Shown: positions 44,770 to 55,000 of the stretch, piece by piece | Numbering within the stretch: position 1 is the first letter of the stretch | Layout: every line of letters begins with the position of its first letter | Source of the DNA: Oleispira sp963933055 | GTDB lineage: Bacteria; Pseudomonadota; Gammaproteobacteria; Pseudomonadales; Oceanobacteraceae | Direction of reading: 5' to 3' | Assembly (NCBI GenBank): GCA_963933055.1 | Contig: CAWVSY010000012.1 | Coordinates: 1-64,000 of the forward strand | DNA length: 64,000 nt | The notes under the pieces: generated by a model | Told to the model about the DNA's origin: nothing | The model's input: only the letters and a program-made list of their open reading frames with translations | Databases searched by the model: none | Position numbers and translations under genes: made by a program

Positions 44770-46032
44770 ATGAAAAAGAACGTACTCATTATTGGCGCAG
44801 GTGCCGTAGGCGCAGTGGTTGCTCACAAGTGCGCACAGAGTAGCGATGTATTCGCATCCGTTTGCTTAGCTTCTAAAAATGTTGCTAAATGCGATGCCAT
44901 TATCGATTCAGTGAATAGAAAGAATTATCAAACGGTAGCAGGCTTTCAGTTCTATAGTCGAGAAGTGAACGCCGACAATACCGACGACTTGGTGACGTTG
45001 ATTCGATCAACCGAAAGCCAGATCGTTATTAATGTCTGCACCGTCTTTGTCAATATGAATATTTTGGATGCTTGCTTAGAAACCGGTGCCGCTTATATCG
45101 ATACGGCGGTTCATGAAGATTATAGTGTGATGAATGCACCGTATCCGTGGTATGCCAACTACGAATGGAAAAAGCGTGAATTATGCAAAAAGAAGGGGGT
45201 GACGGCTATTTTAGGCAGCGGTTTTGATCCTGGTGTCGTGAACGCTTATTGCGCTTATGCACAAAAACACGAATTCGATTCCATCGAAAGCATCGATATT
45301 ATGGATGTGAATGATGGCGACCATGGTCATTATTTCTCAACCAATTTTGACCCTGAAGTGAACCTGCGGGAAATCATTGAAGATGCGGGTTGCTTAGAAG
45401 ATGGTCAATGGCGCACTTATCCACATCATAGCCGTTCGATGAATTACGATTTTCCTGAAGTGGGTGAGCACAAGTTGTATCTGATGGGACACGACGAAGT
45501 GCATTCGTTATCGAAAAATATTCCTGGGGTAGAAACTGTACGCTTCTGGATGGGCTTTGGTGATCATTACTTAAAGTGTTTAGAAGTCTTCGAAAAAGTG
45601 GGGTTATTGAATCACGAAACGGTGACAACCAATAATGGTGAAAAAGTGATACCTCTACATACCTTGAAAGCTTGCTTGCCTGACCCTGCGAGTCTAGCGC
45701 CAAAATACAAAGGGAAAACCTGCATTGGCACATTGATTAAAGGTAAGCGCGATGGTCAGGATAAAGAACTGCTTGTTTATAACATCTGTGATCATGAAGT
45801 AACGTATGCTGATATTGATTCTCAGGCCATCGCCTTCACCGCGGGTGTACCTCCGGTTGCCGCGGCTAAGCTGATTGCAAGTGGCGAATGGGATGTTAAA
45901 GGCATGGTAAATGTAGAAGAGTTAGACCCCATTCCGTTCTTTGAGCGCTTAGCTGAAATGGGTATTTCTACCGAGGTTTACGACGTAAGTGCCGATAAAG
46001 ACAGCCCTGCCAACAGAGTATTGTACGCTTAA
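44770..46032 (+). CDS. Carboxy(nor)spermidine dehydrogenase, copy 2
   Basis: 420 residues with GGGGGGAA before the ATG. Shares with the copy at 32577 the start VLIIGAGAVGAVVAHKCAQ, LGSGFDPGVVNAYCAYAQK, MDVNDGDHGHYFSTNFDPE and RFWMGFGDHYLKCLEVFEK. It is about 18 residues longer and differs along its whole length, so it is not a recent duplicate. It is the usual operon partner of nspC, 41 nt upstream. Whether the two dehydrogenases prefer different diamines is open. Last gene of the siderophore train. Confidence 0.9.
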   Translation: MKKNVLIIGAGAVGAVVAHKCAQSSDVFASVCLASKNVAKCDAIIDSVNRKNYQTVAGFQFYSREVNADNTDDLVTLIRSTESQIVINVCTVFVNMNILDACLETGAAYIDTAVHEDYSVMNAPYPWYANYEWKKRELCKKKGVTAILGSGFDPGVVNAYCAYAQKHEFDSIESIDIMDVNDGDHGHYFSTNFDPEVNLREIIEDAGCLEDGQWRTYPHHSRSMNYDFPEVGEHKLYLMGHDEVHSLSKNIPGVETVRFWMGFGDHYLKCLEVFEKVGLLNHETVTTNNGEKVIPLHTLKACLPDPASLAPKYKGKTCIGTLIKGKRDGQDKELLVYNICDHEVTYADIDSQAIAFTAGVPPVAAAKLIASGEWDVKGMVNVEELDPIPFFERLAEMGISTEVYDVSADKDSPANRVLYA

Positions 46033-46049
46033 TCTATTTTTATAGCGTG

Positions 46050-46080
46050 TGATCATTGGGCTCATAGAGCTCGATGGTCA
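46050..46080. other. Long hairpin behind the siderophore operon
   Basis: TGATCATTGGGCTC and GAGCTCGATGGTCA pair over 14 positions (including several G-T pairs in RNA) around a 3-nt loop. No T-run follows, so it is not a standard terminator; it could block 3' exonucleases or mark a Rho-dependent end. The rest of the 264-nt gap up to 46297 shows no other clear feature. Confidence 0.5.
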
Positions 46081-46296
46081 TCAATCTCACCATCTCATTA
46101 TAAAATACAAAACAGTTAATTAGCATTAGAATCAGAGAGACATAGTTCATGAAATTATTTGGGCAAATAAAATTAGCTTAAATATAAGCTGGCAGATATC
46201 GATAAAAAATGAGTAACTGTTAGTTCAGGTTTTAGGTATTACAGTTATACTATTAGGAGCGCTATTTAATGCCCAACTCAATGCTAGGAGAAGCGA

Positions 46297-47016
46297 TTGA
46301 AATACATTAAATCTTCTCTTATGAGCTTATCCATTATTTTTCTATTATTCACCTCATGCGTAACGTGGGCAAAAGACATTACCATCGCCACATTTTCACT
46401 TGAAAGCCTGCAAGTAGACAGTGCCATTGCCATCATGACCCCCATTTACAAACGCATCGGTTATGACATGAAGATTCTTCGCTTTCCGGGAAAACGATCG
46501 GTTGTAGAAGCCGATAAAGGAACAATACAAGGTGAGCTGCTGCGCGTAAAAACGATAGAAAACGATTACCCCAATCTTATTCGAATCCCCTATGCCATCG
46601 GCTACTTAAACGTAATTGCAATCACCTGTCATGAGCAACCAGAAATCACAGAACTGTCTTCAATCGTGAATCAACGAGTAGGAATTCTGCGTGGCGTTGA
46701 AGTCTTTGATGCCCTTACCAAAAACCTCAAACGAGAAGTAGTGAATAACATTGATAGCCTCTTTGGCATACTGTTTAGTGGCCGAGTTGATGTAATTTTA
46801 TTTCCAGAGCTGGATGCCCAGCAATACATAAAAAGCTATGGCATCGCTGAAAAAGTTAACATAGGCCGCAAAGCCATTCTAAAAATGCCGCTCTACCATT
46901 TCGTTCACAAAGACGCATCCAACGTAGCCGACAAGCTAATGCAAGTGATGAAGCCGATGCAAGAAAGTGGCGAACTCGATCGTTTAATTGAAAAAACAGA
47001 AAGCGCCTACGACTAA
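46297..47016 (+). CDS. Periplasmic solute-binding protein (SBP_bac_3-like), stand-alone
   Basis: 239 residues from TTG 46297, chosen because AGGAG lies 6 nt upstream and the product then opens with a good signal peptide (MKYIKSSLMSLSIIFLLF, cleavage near TWAKD). The mature part resembles type-2 periplasmic binding proteins: ITIATFSLESLQVDSAIAIMTPIYKRIGYD, VNQRVGILRGVEVFDALTKN and a C-terminal LMKQV-type helix. No ABC permease or ATPase is adjacent, so it may serve a distant transporter or be a sensor partner. A ligand cannot be assigned; proximity to the siderophore operon is not sufficient evidence for an iron role. Confidence 0.75.
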   Translation: MKYIKSSLMSLSIIFLLFTSCVTWAKDITIATFSLESLQVDSAIAIMTPIYKRIGYDMKILRFPGKRSVVEADKGTIQGELLRVKTIENDYPNLIRIPYAIGYLNVIAITCHEQPEITELSSIVNQRVGILRGVEVFDALTKNLKREVVNNIDSLFGILFSGRVDVILFPELDAQQYIKSYGIAEKVNIGRKAILKMPLYHFVHKDASNVADKLMQVMKPMQESGELDRLIEKTESAYD

Positions 47017-47135
47017 AAACTGAAGGGTTTGACATAAACTAACACTTAAAGACTATAAAGCCCGAAGCAGAGCCAGTATCATAGCGCCATTAAAACCCCT
47101 TAATCATGTCTCAATGATAAACGCAGGAAGACACC

Positions 47136-47492
47136 GTGGCGCAAGATCAGGCAGTAACAGAACAAGCAATACCTTCAGAACAAGCGCAGATAGCACAACA
47201 ATCTGCCTTAAAAACCCTCACCATCGTTGGCTACTTAGAAGGAACGTCCTTCTTATTACTGCTGTGCATCGCAATGCCATTAAAATACATGATGGGAATC
47301 CCAGAAGGGGTGAAATACATCGGTATGGCACATGGTGTATTATTCATCGCCTACATTGTTATTCTTATGGGGGCCGCCAATAAAATAAAAATGCCACTAT
47401 GGGCCATGCCTGCGGGCGTCATGGGATCGTTTCTACCGCTCGGCCCGTTTGTCTTTGATCACCTGTTGAAAAAAAGCTTAAAGCAGCGCTAA
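47136..47492 (+). CDS. DUF3817 family small membrane protein
   Basis: 118 residues from GTG 47136 with AGGAAG 6 nt upstream. After a Gln/Ala-rich hydrophilic start there are three hydrophobic segments. LKTLTIVGYLEGTSFLLLLCIAMPLKYM, AHGVLFIAYIV and GSFLPLGPFVFD are typical of DUF3817 (YdzA-like) integral membrane proteins of unknown function. It is convergent with the large helicase gene (3-nt gap). Confidence 0.82.
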   Translation: MAQDQAVTEQAIPSEQAQIAQQSALKTLTIVGYLEGTSFLLLLCIAMPLKYMMGIPEGVKYIGMAHGVLFIAYIVILMGAANKIKMPLWAMPAGVMGSFLPLGPFVFDHLLKKSLKQR

Positions 47493-47495
47493 TAC

Positions 47496-50400
47496 CTAAC
47501 GCTGACTCGAATCAGAATACTGTTCTACTCGATCACTTAAGTTATCCAATTCGGTGATCGCCTCAGTAATATCCGAATGGGCGAGCTGTGCTTTTGTAAC
47601 AGCTTGTCCCCATTTTAAAGACAGGGTATTCAATGCTGTCAAAGACGTATTTATTTCAGCGATATAGCCATCAAGAATACCTTGCTGTTGCGCATCACGT
47701 TGTAATCCAGATAATTTAGTCACTTCTGCCCATTGTTGAAAATTATCCAATACCGCTAATAATACCTGCTCACTGGCACCGCTATAACGAATGAAGGTCA
47801 GTTCATTTGGGCTTAAGCGTTCTGATAAAATCCATATGACCTTTTTATACTGCTCAATAACCTGGTTAAGTAATATTAAGCAAGTATGAGCATTAAGCGA
47901 AACTAGGCTGCCTTCAATATCACGGGTTGTTTCGGCCAGCATCGGGTTGATTGATAATAACTTCATCCATAATCCCAGCTTTTTTGGACCTTCTAATTGC
48001 CCTAGCGTATTTTTCTCTTTGAGTGCTTTAAAGGCCTCATCAATACTGGATAAAACCTGCGATCGTTTAAAGCGCCAGCTAGTGACGCAAATTGGAATGA
48101 TTGATAAGCCAGCACGTTCAAATATTTTATAGCGGCTTAGATGAAAGGCATCGGCTTCTTCACCGGCAAAGCCGACTAAATCTATTGCCAGTACTTCACT
48201 TTCTTTCATCACAACCATGTCCATTTCTATGCCCGCAACAGGATAGTTTAATAGCACGTGGTAATCATCTGCGCGCAAATACGCAATTAAATCCTTAATG
48301 TCGTGATGGCGTTCGCGCTCGCAACGGATTTCAATGTTTTGTATTTTATCGACAGATAAAATGAATTTTTTAAGTAAACTTTTTTCAGGTAACTGATCTT
48401 CAGGGCAAGAAAGGTAAATCAATTGCCGCTCACGAGCACGAGTAATCGAAACATTAAAGACATCGGTTCGATTAATATAATTAAAGCTTCCGGCAACGGA
48501 GTTATTATCGACCGCGCAAGAAATCAGCATGATATCTCGCTCTTCACCTTGAAACGCATACGGTGTGCCGCAGCGCAGTTTGTGCGCCATGATTTCTTCA
48601 AGGTTAAAATGTTTAAAAATCTCATCTTGAATGTACTCTGCTTGAGCACGGAAAAACGACAGCACTCCAATAGACAGTTTATATTCGGCTGAAACTTTTG
48701 ATTGATCCAATACCAGTTGGCGAACTTTATTTAAAATGGCCTCAGCTTCTATAAGATTAATACCATTAAGGCGCTCGGCTTGTTCGACATGAATAACAGC
48801 AATGGAATTTTTTGTTGTTAACGTCGGCTTCTCTGTCATTAGACGTAAGCGGCTATCATAAAAATTTTCATTACTAAAACGAATAATGTCGGGGGCGCTG
48901 CGATAATGTTCATTTAGCATAATAATTGAAGATTGCTGCTGAATATGACGCTGAGCTAAATCAATTAAACTATGATCACGGTAATTAATCTCGCGGCTCA
49001 AGCTATATTTTTCTGATAGCGCTTGCTGTTTGTTTTTTGATAAAAAAGAAATATGACGTAATTGCTTCGGATCTCCTACCACCATCGCGCGTTTAGCACG
49101 TTGTAAGGCCGGTAAACAGGAGGCGATATCGCACTGAGTCGCTTCATCAATAATCACCAAATCAAAAAGTTCAGAAATCAATGGCAGTGTTTTATGCAGC
49201 CCTTCAAGAGAGCACAACCAAATCGGCATGCTTTCTAATAAAATAGAAAAATCCAAACCGGCCAAAATCTTTTCTTGGCGCGAAGAGGTACGAGCGCTTA
49301 AGGCTGACTTAAATCCGGTTAACTGGCGACGATGATGAAACAGAGTGTGATTAATTTTATTGGTCGCACTATGGTCAATATTTTTAGCTAATAAATCATC
49401 ACGTTTTTTATGCAGATTCTGAATTTTCTTCAGACTCTCTTGTAGCAGTCCTTGGCTATTAGAATAGCGTTGGCTCCACCACAATCTAACCTGCTTTAAC
49501 CAGCGAAAATTGCCTAGACCCGATTCAAGCTGATGCAATAATTCGCCTTCATGTTCGGCACGTCTAAAGCGCTTAATTAATTCGGCTTCGGCCATCCGTA
49601 AATCATTATTAACCTGATTCAATGATTTTTTTAACTGAGAGCCTGACGGGCTGCGCTCTTTCGATAACGTATTCTTATGCGATTTTTCTTGCAGGATGTG
49701 ATCTAAATGCTGTTTTAGTTCGCGGTGATAACCTTTTGTTCCTGCACGCATGATCGAGGATTGGCTTAAACCAAAGGTCTCTGTGATTTTATCTTTAATA
49801 ACATCAATTGCATGTTCATTTTTAGAAACAATTAATACAGACTCGCCTTGCATGAAACGCTCTAACGCTAAACAGGCAATGGTATAGCTTTTACCTGTGC
49901 CAGGAGGGCCAATCAATAAACTAAACTCAGACTCTGCCGCGCAGGTTAATGCTTCTTTTTGAGCGTTGCTTAAAATACCAGGAATGAGCTGATGATTTGC
50001 CGGTTTAACATTATGAAATTCACTAGCAAGATCAGCGCCTAAGCTTAATTGCAGCGGTTTAGAAAATTGATCTTCAGCCGCGAGCAAAGACAGCTCGTCT
50101 AAAATCCCCCGAGTGGATATTGATTTTTCAACAACCGCACACGCATCCATCGCGACTAAATAATAATGGCCAAGTTCGATTCCCTTAAATGCTTTATTAA
50201 AAGACGCTTTGTCATGAAACTCAGCCGTGCTTAAAGTAATTGGGATATCGGGGTTAGACGCTGATAGCCGCTCTATAATCGCATCATGTTGAGTTTGAAT
50301 ATTGTCTGTACTGTTCGCCGAAAAGGCATCTTTTAATGCTTTTTCGTTTGGCCATAGGCTTAATGCAAAGTTGTTCACACTGAGCGATGAGGTATCAAGC

Positions 50401-50726
50401 ACTTGCTGTTTTTCTAACGATGCTTCAAAACTGAACAAAGGCGCGCAAACAGTCGATACTGTTGTTTTTCCATAGCGGTTACTTTTTTGCTTACCAATAA
50501 TAAAGTAAGAAAAATGGCGAAAACTTTTCTCTCGGCGATAACTTTCAATAATGGGTAAAACAGTATTGCGATAATCGTCCGGAACCTGCAAAGATCCCGC
50601 AGGGCTAAATAAAAGCTGTTCAACTTTGCTGGAAAAGATACTTCCCAATTCATGGCGGCCATTATCGCTCTCAAAACATTCGTGTAAGAAAGCAATAGCC
50701 GCAGCGGTAGTAGAATTAACAGACAT
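47496..50726 (-). CDS. Large UPF1-like SF1 helicase with C-terminal nuclease-like domain
   Basis: 1076 residues. The helicase Walker A GPPGTGKSYTIACLALERFM is near residue 272. A long coiled insertion follows (about 350-440). The DEAD-type box VIIDEATQCDIAS is near 523, VVGDPKQLRHISFLS follows, and the C-terminal helicase motifs are YAFQGEERDIMLISCAVD and NVSITRARERQLIYLS. After about residue 800 comes IEMDMVVMKESEVLAIDLVG, an E/D-spaced pattern like small PD-(D/E)XK or DUF559-type nucleases. The architecture resembles helicase-nucleases in defence and nucleic-acid quality control. Function is unproven. The TelA-like gene lies 19 nt upstream on the same strand. Confidence 0.8.
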   Translation of the reverse strand: MSVNSTTAAAIAFLHECFESDNGRHELGSIFSSKVEQLLFSPAGSLQVPDDYRNTVLPIIESYRREKSFRHFSYFIIGKQKSNRYGKTTVSTVCAPLFSFEASLEKQQVLDTSSLSVNNFALSLWPNEKALKDAFSANSTDNIQTQHDAIIERLSASNPDIPITLSTAEFHDKASFNKAFKGIELGHYYLVAMDACAVVEKSISTRGILDELSLLAAEDQFSKPLQLSLGADLASEFHNVKPANHQLIPGILSNAQKEALTCAAESEFSLLIGPPGTGKSYTIACLALERFMQGESVLIVSKNEHAIDVIKDKITETFGLSQSSIMRAGTKGYHRELKQHLDHILQEKSHKNTLSKERSPSGSQLKKSLNQVNNDLRMAEAELIKRFRRAEHEGELLHQLESGLGNFRWLKQVRLWWSQRYSNSQGLLQESLKKIQNLHKKRDDLLAKNIDHSATNKINHTLFHHRRQLTGFKSALSARTSSRQEKILAGLDFSILLESMPIWLCSLEGLHKTLPLISELFDLVIIDEATQCDIASCLPALQRAKRAMVVGDPKQLRHISFLSKNKQQALSEKYSLSREINYRDHSLIDLAQRHIQQQSSIIMLNEHYRSAPDIIRFSNENFYDSRLRLMTEKPTLTTKNSIAVIHVEQAERLNGINLIEAEAILNKVRQLVLDQSKVSAEYKLSIGVLSFFRAQAEYIQDEIFKHFNLEEIMAHKLRCGTPYAFQGEERDIMLISCAVDNNSVAGSFNYINRTDVFNVSITRARERQLIYLSCPEDQLPEKSLLKKFILSVDKIQNIEIRCERERHHDIKDLIAYLRADDYHVLLNYPVAGIEMDMVVMKESEVLAIDLVGFAGEEADAFHLSRYKIFERAGLSIIPICVTSWRFKRSQVLSSIDEAFKALKEKNTLGQLEGPKKLGLWMKLLSINPMLAETTRDIEGSLVSLNAHTCLILLNQVIEQYKKVIWILSERLSPNELTFIRYSGASEQVLLAVLDNFQQWAEVTKLSGLQRDAQQQGILDGYIAEINTSLTALNTLSLKWGQAVTKAQLAHSDITEAITELDNLSDRVEQYSDSSQR

Positions 50727-50745
50727 AAAACCAACAGGCCTAAAA

Positions 50746-51891
50746 CTAAGTCAAATCTAATAGAATTTGATTGTGCTCTGTGTCACTTGCACCTAAAGCA
50801 GCCAAGCTGGAATCCATCTGAGCGGTTAACTCGCTCATTTCGCTGATGGAGTGCGACATCGCAGGGATGGCCTCACGGCGAAAACGACTAATATCGTCAA
50901 TAGTAATTAGAATACTTTCAAAAGATTGCTTTAGATTATTGATATCCAGCTGTGCAGAAGCCGCTTGCTTATGAATATCGCCTGCTTGCTGCTTTAAGGC
51001 TTGGGAGGTTTGAGCAATCAAATCGTCGGTTGTGGCATTAATCGCACTAATGCTATCAGAGATATTCTTTTGTGACTGCAAAGCAATCGCCAAAGATGCG
51101 GCGATATTCAGTGCCGATACCGTCACATTTAATGCTCTTGATACCCCTCTGATTAATTCACGATTATTTTTAATGATAATGTCTGAAGTTAAAATGCCTT
51201 GTTGATTCACCGCCAGCTGCTGTTGCAAGTCTAAAGTACGTTGCTTCAAGGAAAATAACAGCTCTTCTTCAATAAACTTACGCTGCTCAGGGCTAATGCT
51301 ATTATCAGATGATAAGCGCTGACTGATTTTTTCATCGAGTAAAATGCAAAAGCTTAGATAATCTTTCAGCTGAAAAACCAGCTCTTTCATCTCAACTTGG
51401 TCTTGGCTTAGCGTCACATTATCGCGTTCCAGCTGAGATTGGCCATCTTTCAGGTCTTTCACAATCCCTTGAATGATACTGTCTACCGTTTGAAACTTTG
51501 CAAACCAACGAGAAATCGGCGTGCCAATAGCGGGTATTTTCGCTAACCAACGGCGTAAACCACTCATATTAAAATCAACCTTATTAGGATTGATTTTATA
51601 CGTTTGCTCTTGCAACGCGATTAACGAATGGCTAACCGACCCTTCTTTAGACTCACTCACCAACTTAGCTAAAGGCTGCTTTAACAAATGGCTGCGCTTA
51701 GCCAGCTGCTGCTGAACGCCAACCCCAAGCTTTCTAATGGCGATAGAATGTTGCTGTAAGTTGCTAACATCTTGCATGTCTAAATGAAAAAATTGATTTA
51801 CTAATGTTTCTGATTGTTCTTCTAGCTTAGAAGCGGTCTGAGGGGAAAGGGCGGTGATCTCTGCTGAGGTGCCAGTAATCTGAGTCGACAT
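50746..51891 (-). CDS. TelA/KlaA-family protein (toxic anion resistance family)
   Basis: 381 residues from the ATG at 51891, with GAAGGA 8 nt upstream. It is almost entirely alpha-helical and rich in Gln, Ser and Glu, with coiled-coil stretches. LAKIPAIGTPISRWFAKFQTVDSIIQGIVKDL, VTLSQDQVEMKELVFQLKDYL and ALNVTVSALNIAASLAIALQSQK match the TelA family. The family name comes from plasmid tellurite resistance, but most chromosomal members have no proven tellurite role and are seen with envelope- or phage-related stress genes. Here it heads a two-gene operon with a helicase-nuclease and has no ter genes nearby. Confidence 0.85.
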   Translation of the reverse strand: MSTQITGTSAEITALSPQTASKLEEQSETLVNQFFHLDMQDVSNLQQHSIAIRKLGVGVQQQLAKRSHLLKQPLAKLVSESKEGSVSHSLIALQEQTYKINPNKVDFNMSGLRRWLAKIPAIGTPISRWFAKFQTVDSIIQGIVKDLKDGQSQLERDNVTLSQDQVEMKELVFQLKDYLSFCILLDEKISQRLSSDNSISPEQRKFIEEELLFSLKQRTLDLQQQLAVNQQGILTSDIIIKNNRELIRGVSRALNVTVSALNIAASLAIALQSQKNISDSISAINATTDDLIAQTSQALKQQAGDIHKQAASAQLDINNLKQSFESILITIDDISRFRREAIPAMSHSISEMSELTAQMDSSLAALGASDTEHNQILLDLT

Positions 51892-52096
51892 TCTAAGTTC
51901 CTTCTTAAGGCATATAATCAATACATAGGGGTGAATATAGATAAATAGGGTCGCAATTATACCTGCTAATTACTGATGATTGAATAATTAATAAACAGAC
52001 GTGTGTCTAGTTTCTAATACAAAAAAATGCTACATTCTGGCAAAATTATTTACCTCGTTAGCCAACGCAAAACAAGCCACGACAAGGAACCGTCTT

Positions 52097-55000
52097 ATGC
52101 TCAAACGCTCATTCTTTTGGATAGCATCAGCACTCTTATTGCAACTAACATTTTTGCAGATATCCGGCTGTAGCGACTCATCAAATACGGAAGCCTCAAA
52201 GCCCGCGAAAGAGGCAACGGTCATTTCGCAACAGAATAACCCTTGGCTGCAGGTTTTGCGCTCGCATACTACGGGGCAGCTATCACGATTTGGCAGTATT
52301 GACCTGCACTTCAATCAAGACCTTCCTAAAAGCCAAGAACTTGCACAAAATTCACAACTGGCTCAGCAATTATTAAGCTTTGAACCCGCTATCGAAGGCA
52401 CCGCGACCTTAGTTAATAAGCGTCACTATCGCTTTACGCCTACGCAGCCATTGCCATCGGGCCAAGCGTATAGCGCAACGCTATCAGCACAAGCGGTTGC
52501 GTTGACTCAAGAAGGTAGCGAAGATTTTGTCTTTAACTTCAATGTTATTGAACAAGCCTTCGAAATAAAAATGAACGGCTTAGAAGTTAACCAAGATGGC
52601 AGCATGAAGCTGCAAGGCGAGTTAAATACCGCAGACGTTACCGTGATAGACGACATCAAACACATTATTAGCGCGAGCGTTCAAAATCAGAGCTTAAACG
52701 TCGATTGGGAAAAAGAAACAAAAGCACAAAAACAACACCGCTTCACCATCAACAATATTCAACGTAAAGACAGCGCAGCCATACTCATCGTTAAATGGAA
52801 TGGTGCGGATATCAATGTTGCATCAACAGGAGAGCGCAAATTTGAAGTTCCTGCGTTAGGCCAGTTTGTTGTCTCATCGATTGTCGCCTTGCAAGGCAGC
52901 GATCAAACCATTGAAATAAACTTTTCAGAACCTTTATTGAAAAAACAAAACCTAAAAGGTCTGATTCAAGTATCAACGGGGACGGTTAAAACCCGCATCG
53001 AAGAAGCCAAAATCACCCTATACCCTAGCAGTGTGATTAGCGGCGAATTTGAAATAACGCTGGATTCGAATATTAAAAATGCCCAAGGTTTTAACTTAGG
53101 AAAATCATTCTCTGAAACCTTGCACTTTTTAAGTAAAAAACCTGCGGTACGCTTTACTGGCCAAGGCAATATTTTGCCGATTAGTGATAAGTTAAGTATT
53201 CCTTTTGAAGCCACCAATGTTGATTCCATTCAAGTGACGGCCTTTCAAATACAAGAACATAGCATGCCGCAGTATTTTCAAGAGAACCAACTGAATACAA
53301 CCTATAACTTGCACCGTGTAGGGCGTCATATTTGGCGTAAAACCGTGCAGTTAAAAACCCCCGTTGCCGACCAATGGAATCGCTTTAACTTAGATGTTCG
53401 CCAGCTGGTACTGGATAACCCAGGCAGCTTGTTCCGCTTTGAATTGTCGATTAACCGCTCCAATTCCATTTTGACCTGCTCTGAAGCCGATAATAATATT
53501 CCGGTTACAAAAGAAAATGCGCCGAGTAATTATGAAGATGAATACATCAGTGAAAGCAGCGCTTGGGATGGTATAGAAGGGTATTACGGTCAGAATCAAA
53601 ATACATCAATCAGCTGGAATGATAGAGAAAACCCTTGTCGAGACGGTTTTTATCAATACGGCAGCCAAATAAAAGATCAAAGAAACTTCATTGCTAGCAA
53701 CATCGGCTTAATCGCTAAAAAAGGCGAAGATAACCAGCTAGTGGTTATTGCAACCGAGCTGAGCAGTGGTTTGCCGTTGCCTGCCGCGCAGATAGAAATC
53801 CGTAATTTTCAAAACCAAACCATTGCCTCGGAGACTACCGATAACAATGGTTTTGCCGAAGTTGCCTTAAACAGCACCCCGTTTTTGATTGTTGCAAGCA
53901 CGCATAATAGCCATCAAGACAGCGGCCCTAAAGATATTGGTTATTTAAAAATTAACAAAGCTCAAGCCATTTCAACCAGCCACTTTAATGTGGGTGGCAA
54001 GGTGGTTAAAGACGGTATTAAAGCGCAAATTTATACCGAACGTGGGGTATGGCGACCAGGGGATAAAATCTTTTTAACCGTCGTGATTGAAGATAAAGCG
54101 GATCAAATACCTGATAATCACCCACTCATGTTAGAACTGATTAACCCAAAAAATCAGCGTGTTAGCGTACAAGTCAATGCCAAACCCGTGGGTGGTTTGT
54201 ATGCATTTACCTTAGAAACCGCCGAAGAAGACGAAACCGGAAACTGGAAAGCCATCGCGAGTCTGGGTAGCTTAAAGTTTGAGCACAATATTAAGATTGA
54301 AATGGTGAAACCCAACCATCTAAAAATGAACATGGATCTTGCGAGTGACGATATTCGTGCTTATCAAGTAGGGCGTTATGGCAGTGATGCCAAACTTGAA
54401 GGTGAGTTTTTCTCGCAGTGGTTGCACGGTGCAAAAGCTTCCGGTTTAAAAACAATTTTAAACTTATCGATGTCGCCACAAAAAACCCGTTTTGATACCT
54501 ACAACGACTTTAAATTTGACGATCCGGCAAAAGAATTCCGCAGCCAAAACGATGAAATTGCTACTTTCGAATTGGATAACGACGGCAAAGCCAACGTCAG
54601 TGCAGACATTAACATCGCCTCCTTACCCGCGGGCAAATTACGCGGCAGCTTAACCAGTCGTGTCTTTGAACCGAGCGGTGATTTTAGTATTGCTAAGCAA
54701 AGTTTAGACATTCACCCGTACCAGCACTATGTCGGCATGCAAATGCCAAAAGGCGATGCTGCGCGCGGCATGTTATTAACCGATCAAAAACACCCCGTTG
54801 AATTGGTCGTGGTTGATGCCGATGGCAAACCCCTACAAGGTAAGCAAAAGCTTCACCTAACCTTGTACAAATTATCGTGGAAATGGTGGTGGGATAGCAG
54901 CAGTGATGATCAGCTAGCCAACTACGTTAGCCGCCATTCCAATAGCATACTTAAGCAAGAAGACATTGATATAAGCAATGGCCAAGGCCAGTGGAAATTT

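Noticed and set aside
46050..46080. Hairpin called as a rho-independent terminator
   Set aside because: No run of T follows the stem.
50746..51891. TelA-family gene taken as evidence of tellurite resistance
   Set aside because: No ter genes are present and the family name does not prove the function; the only partner is a helicase.
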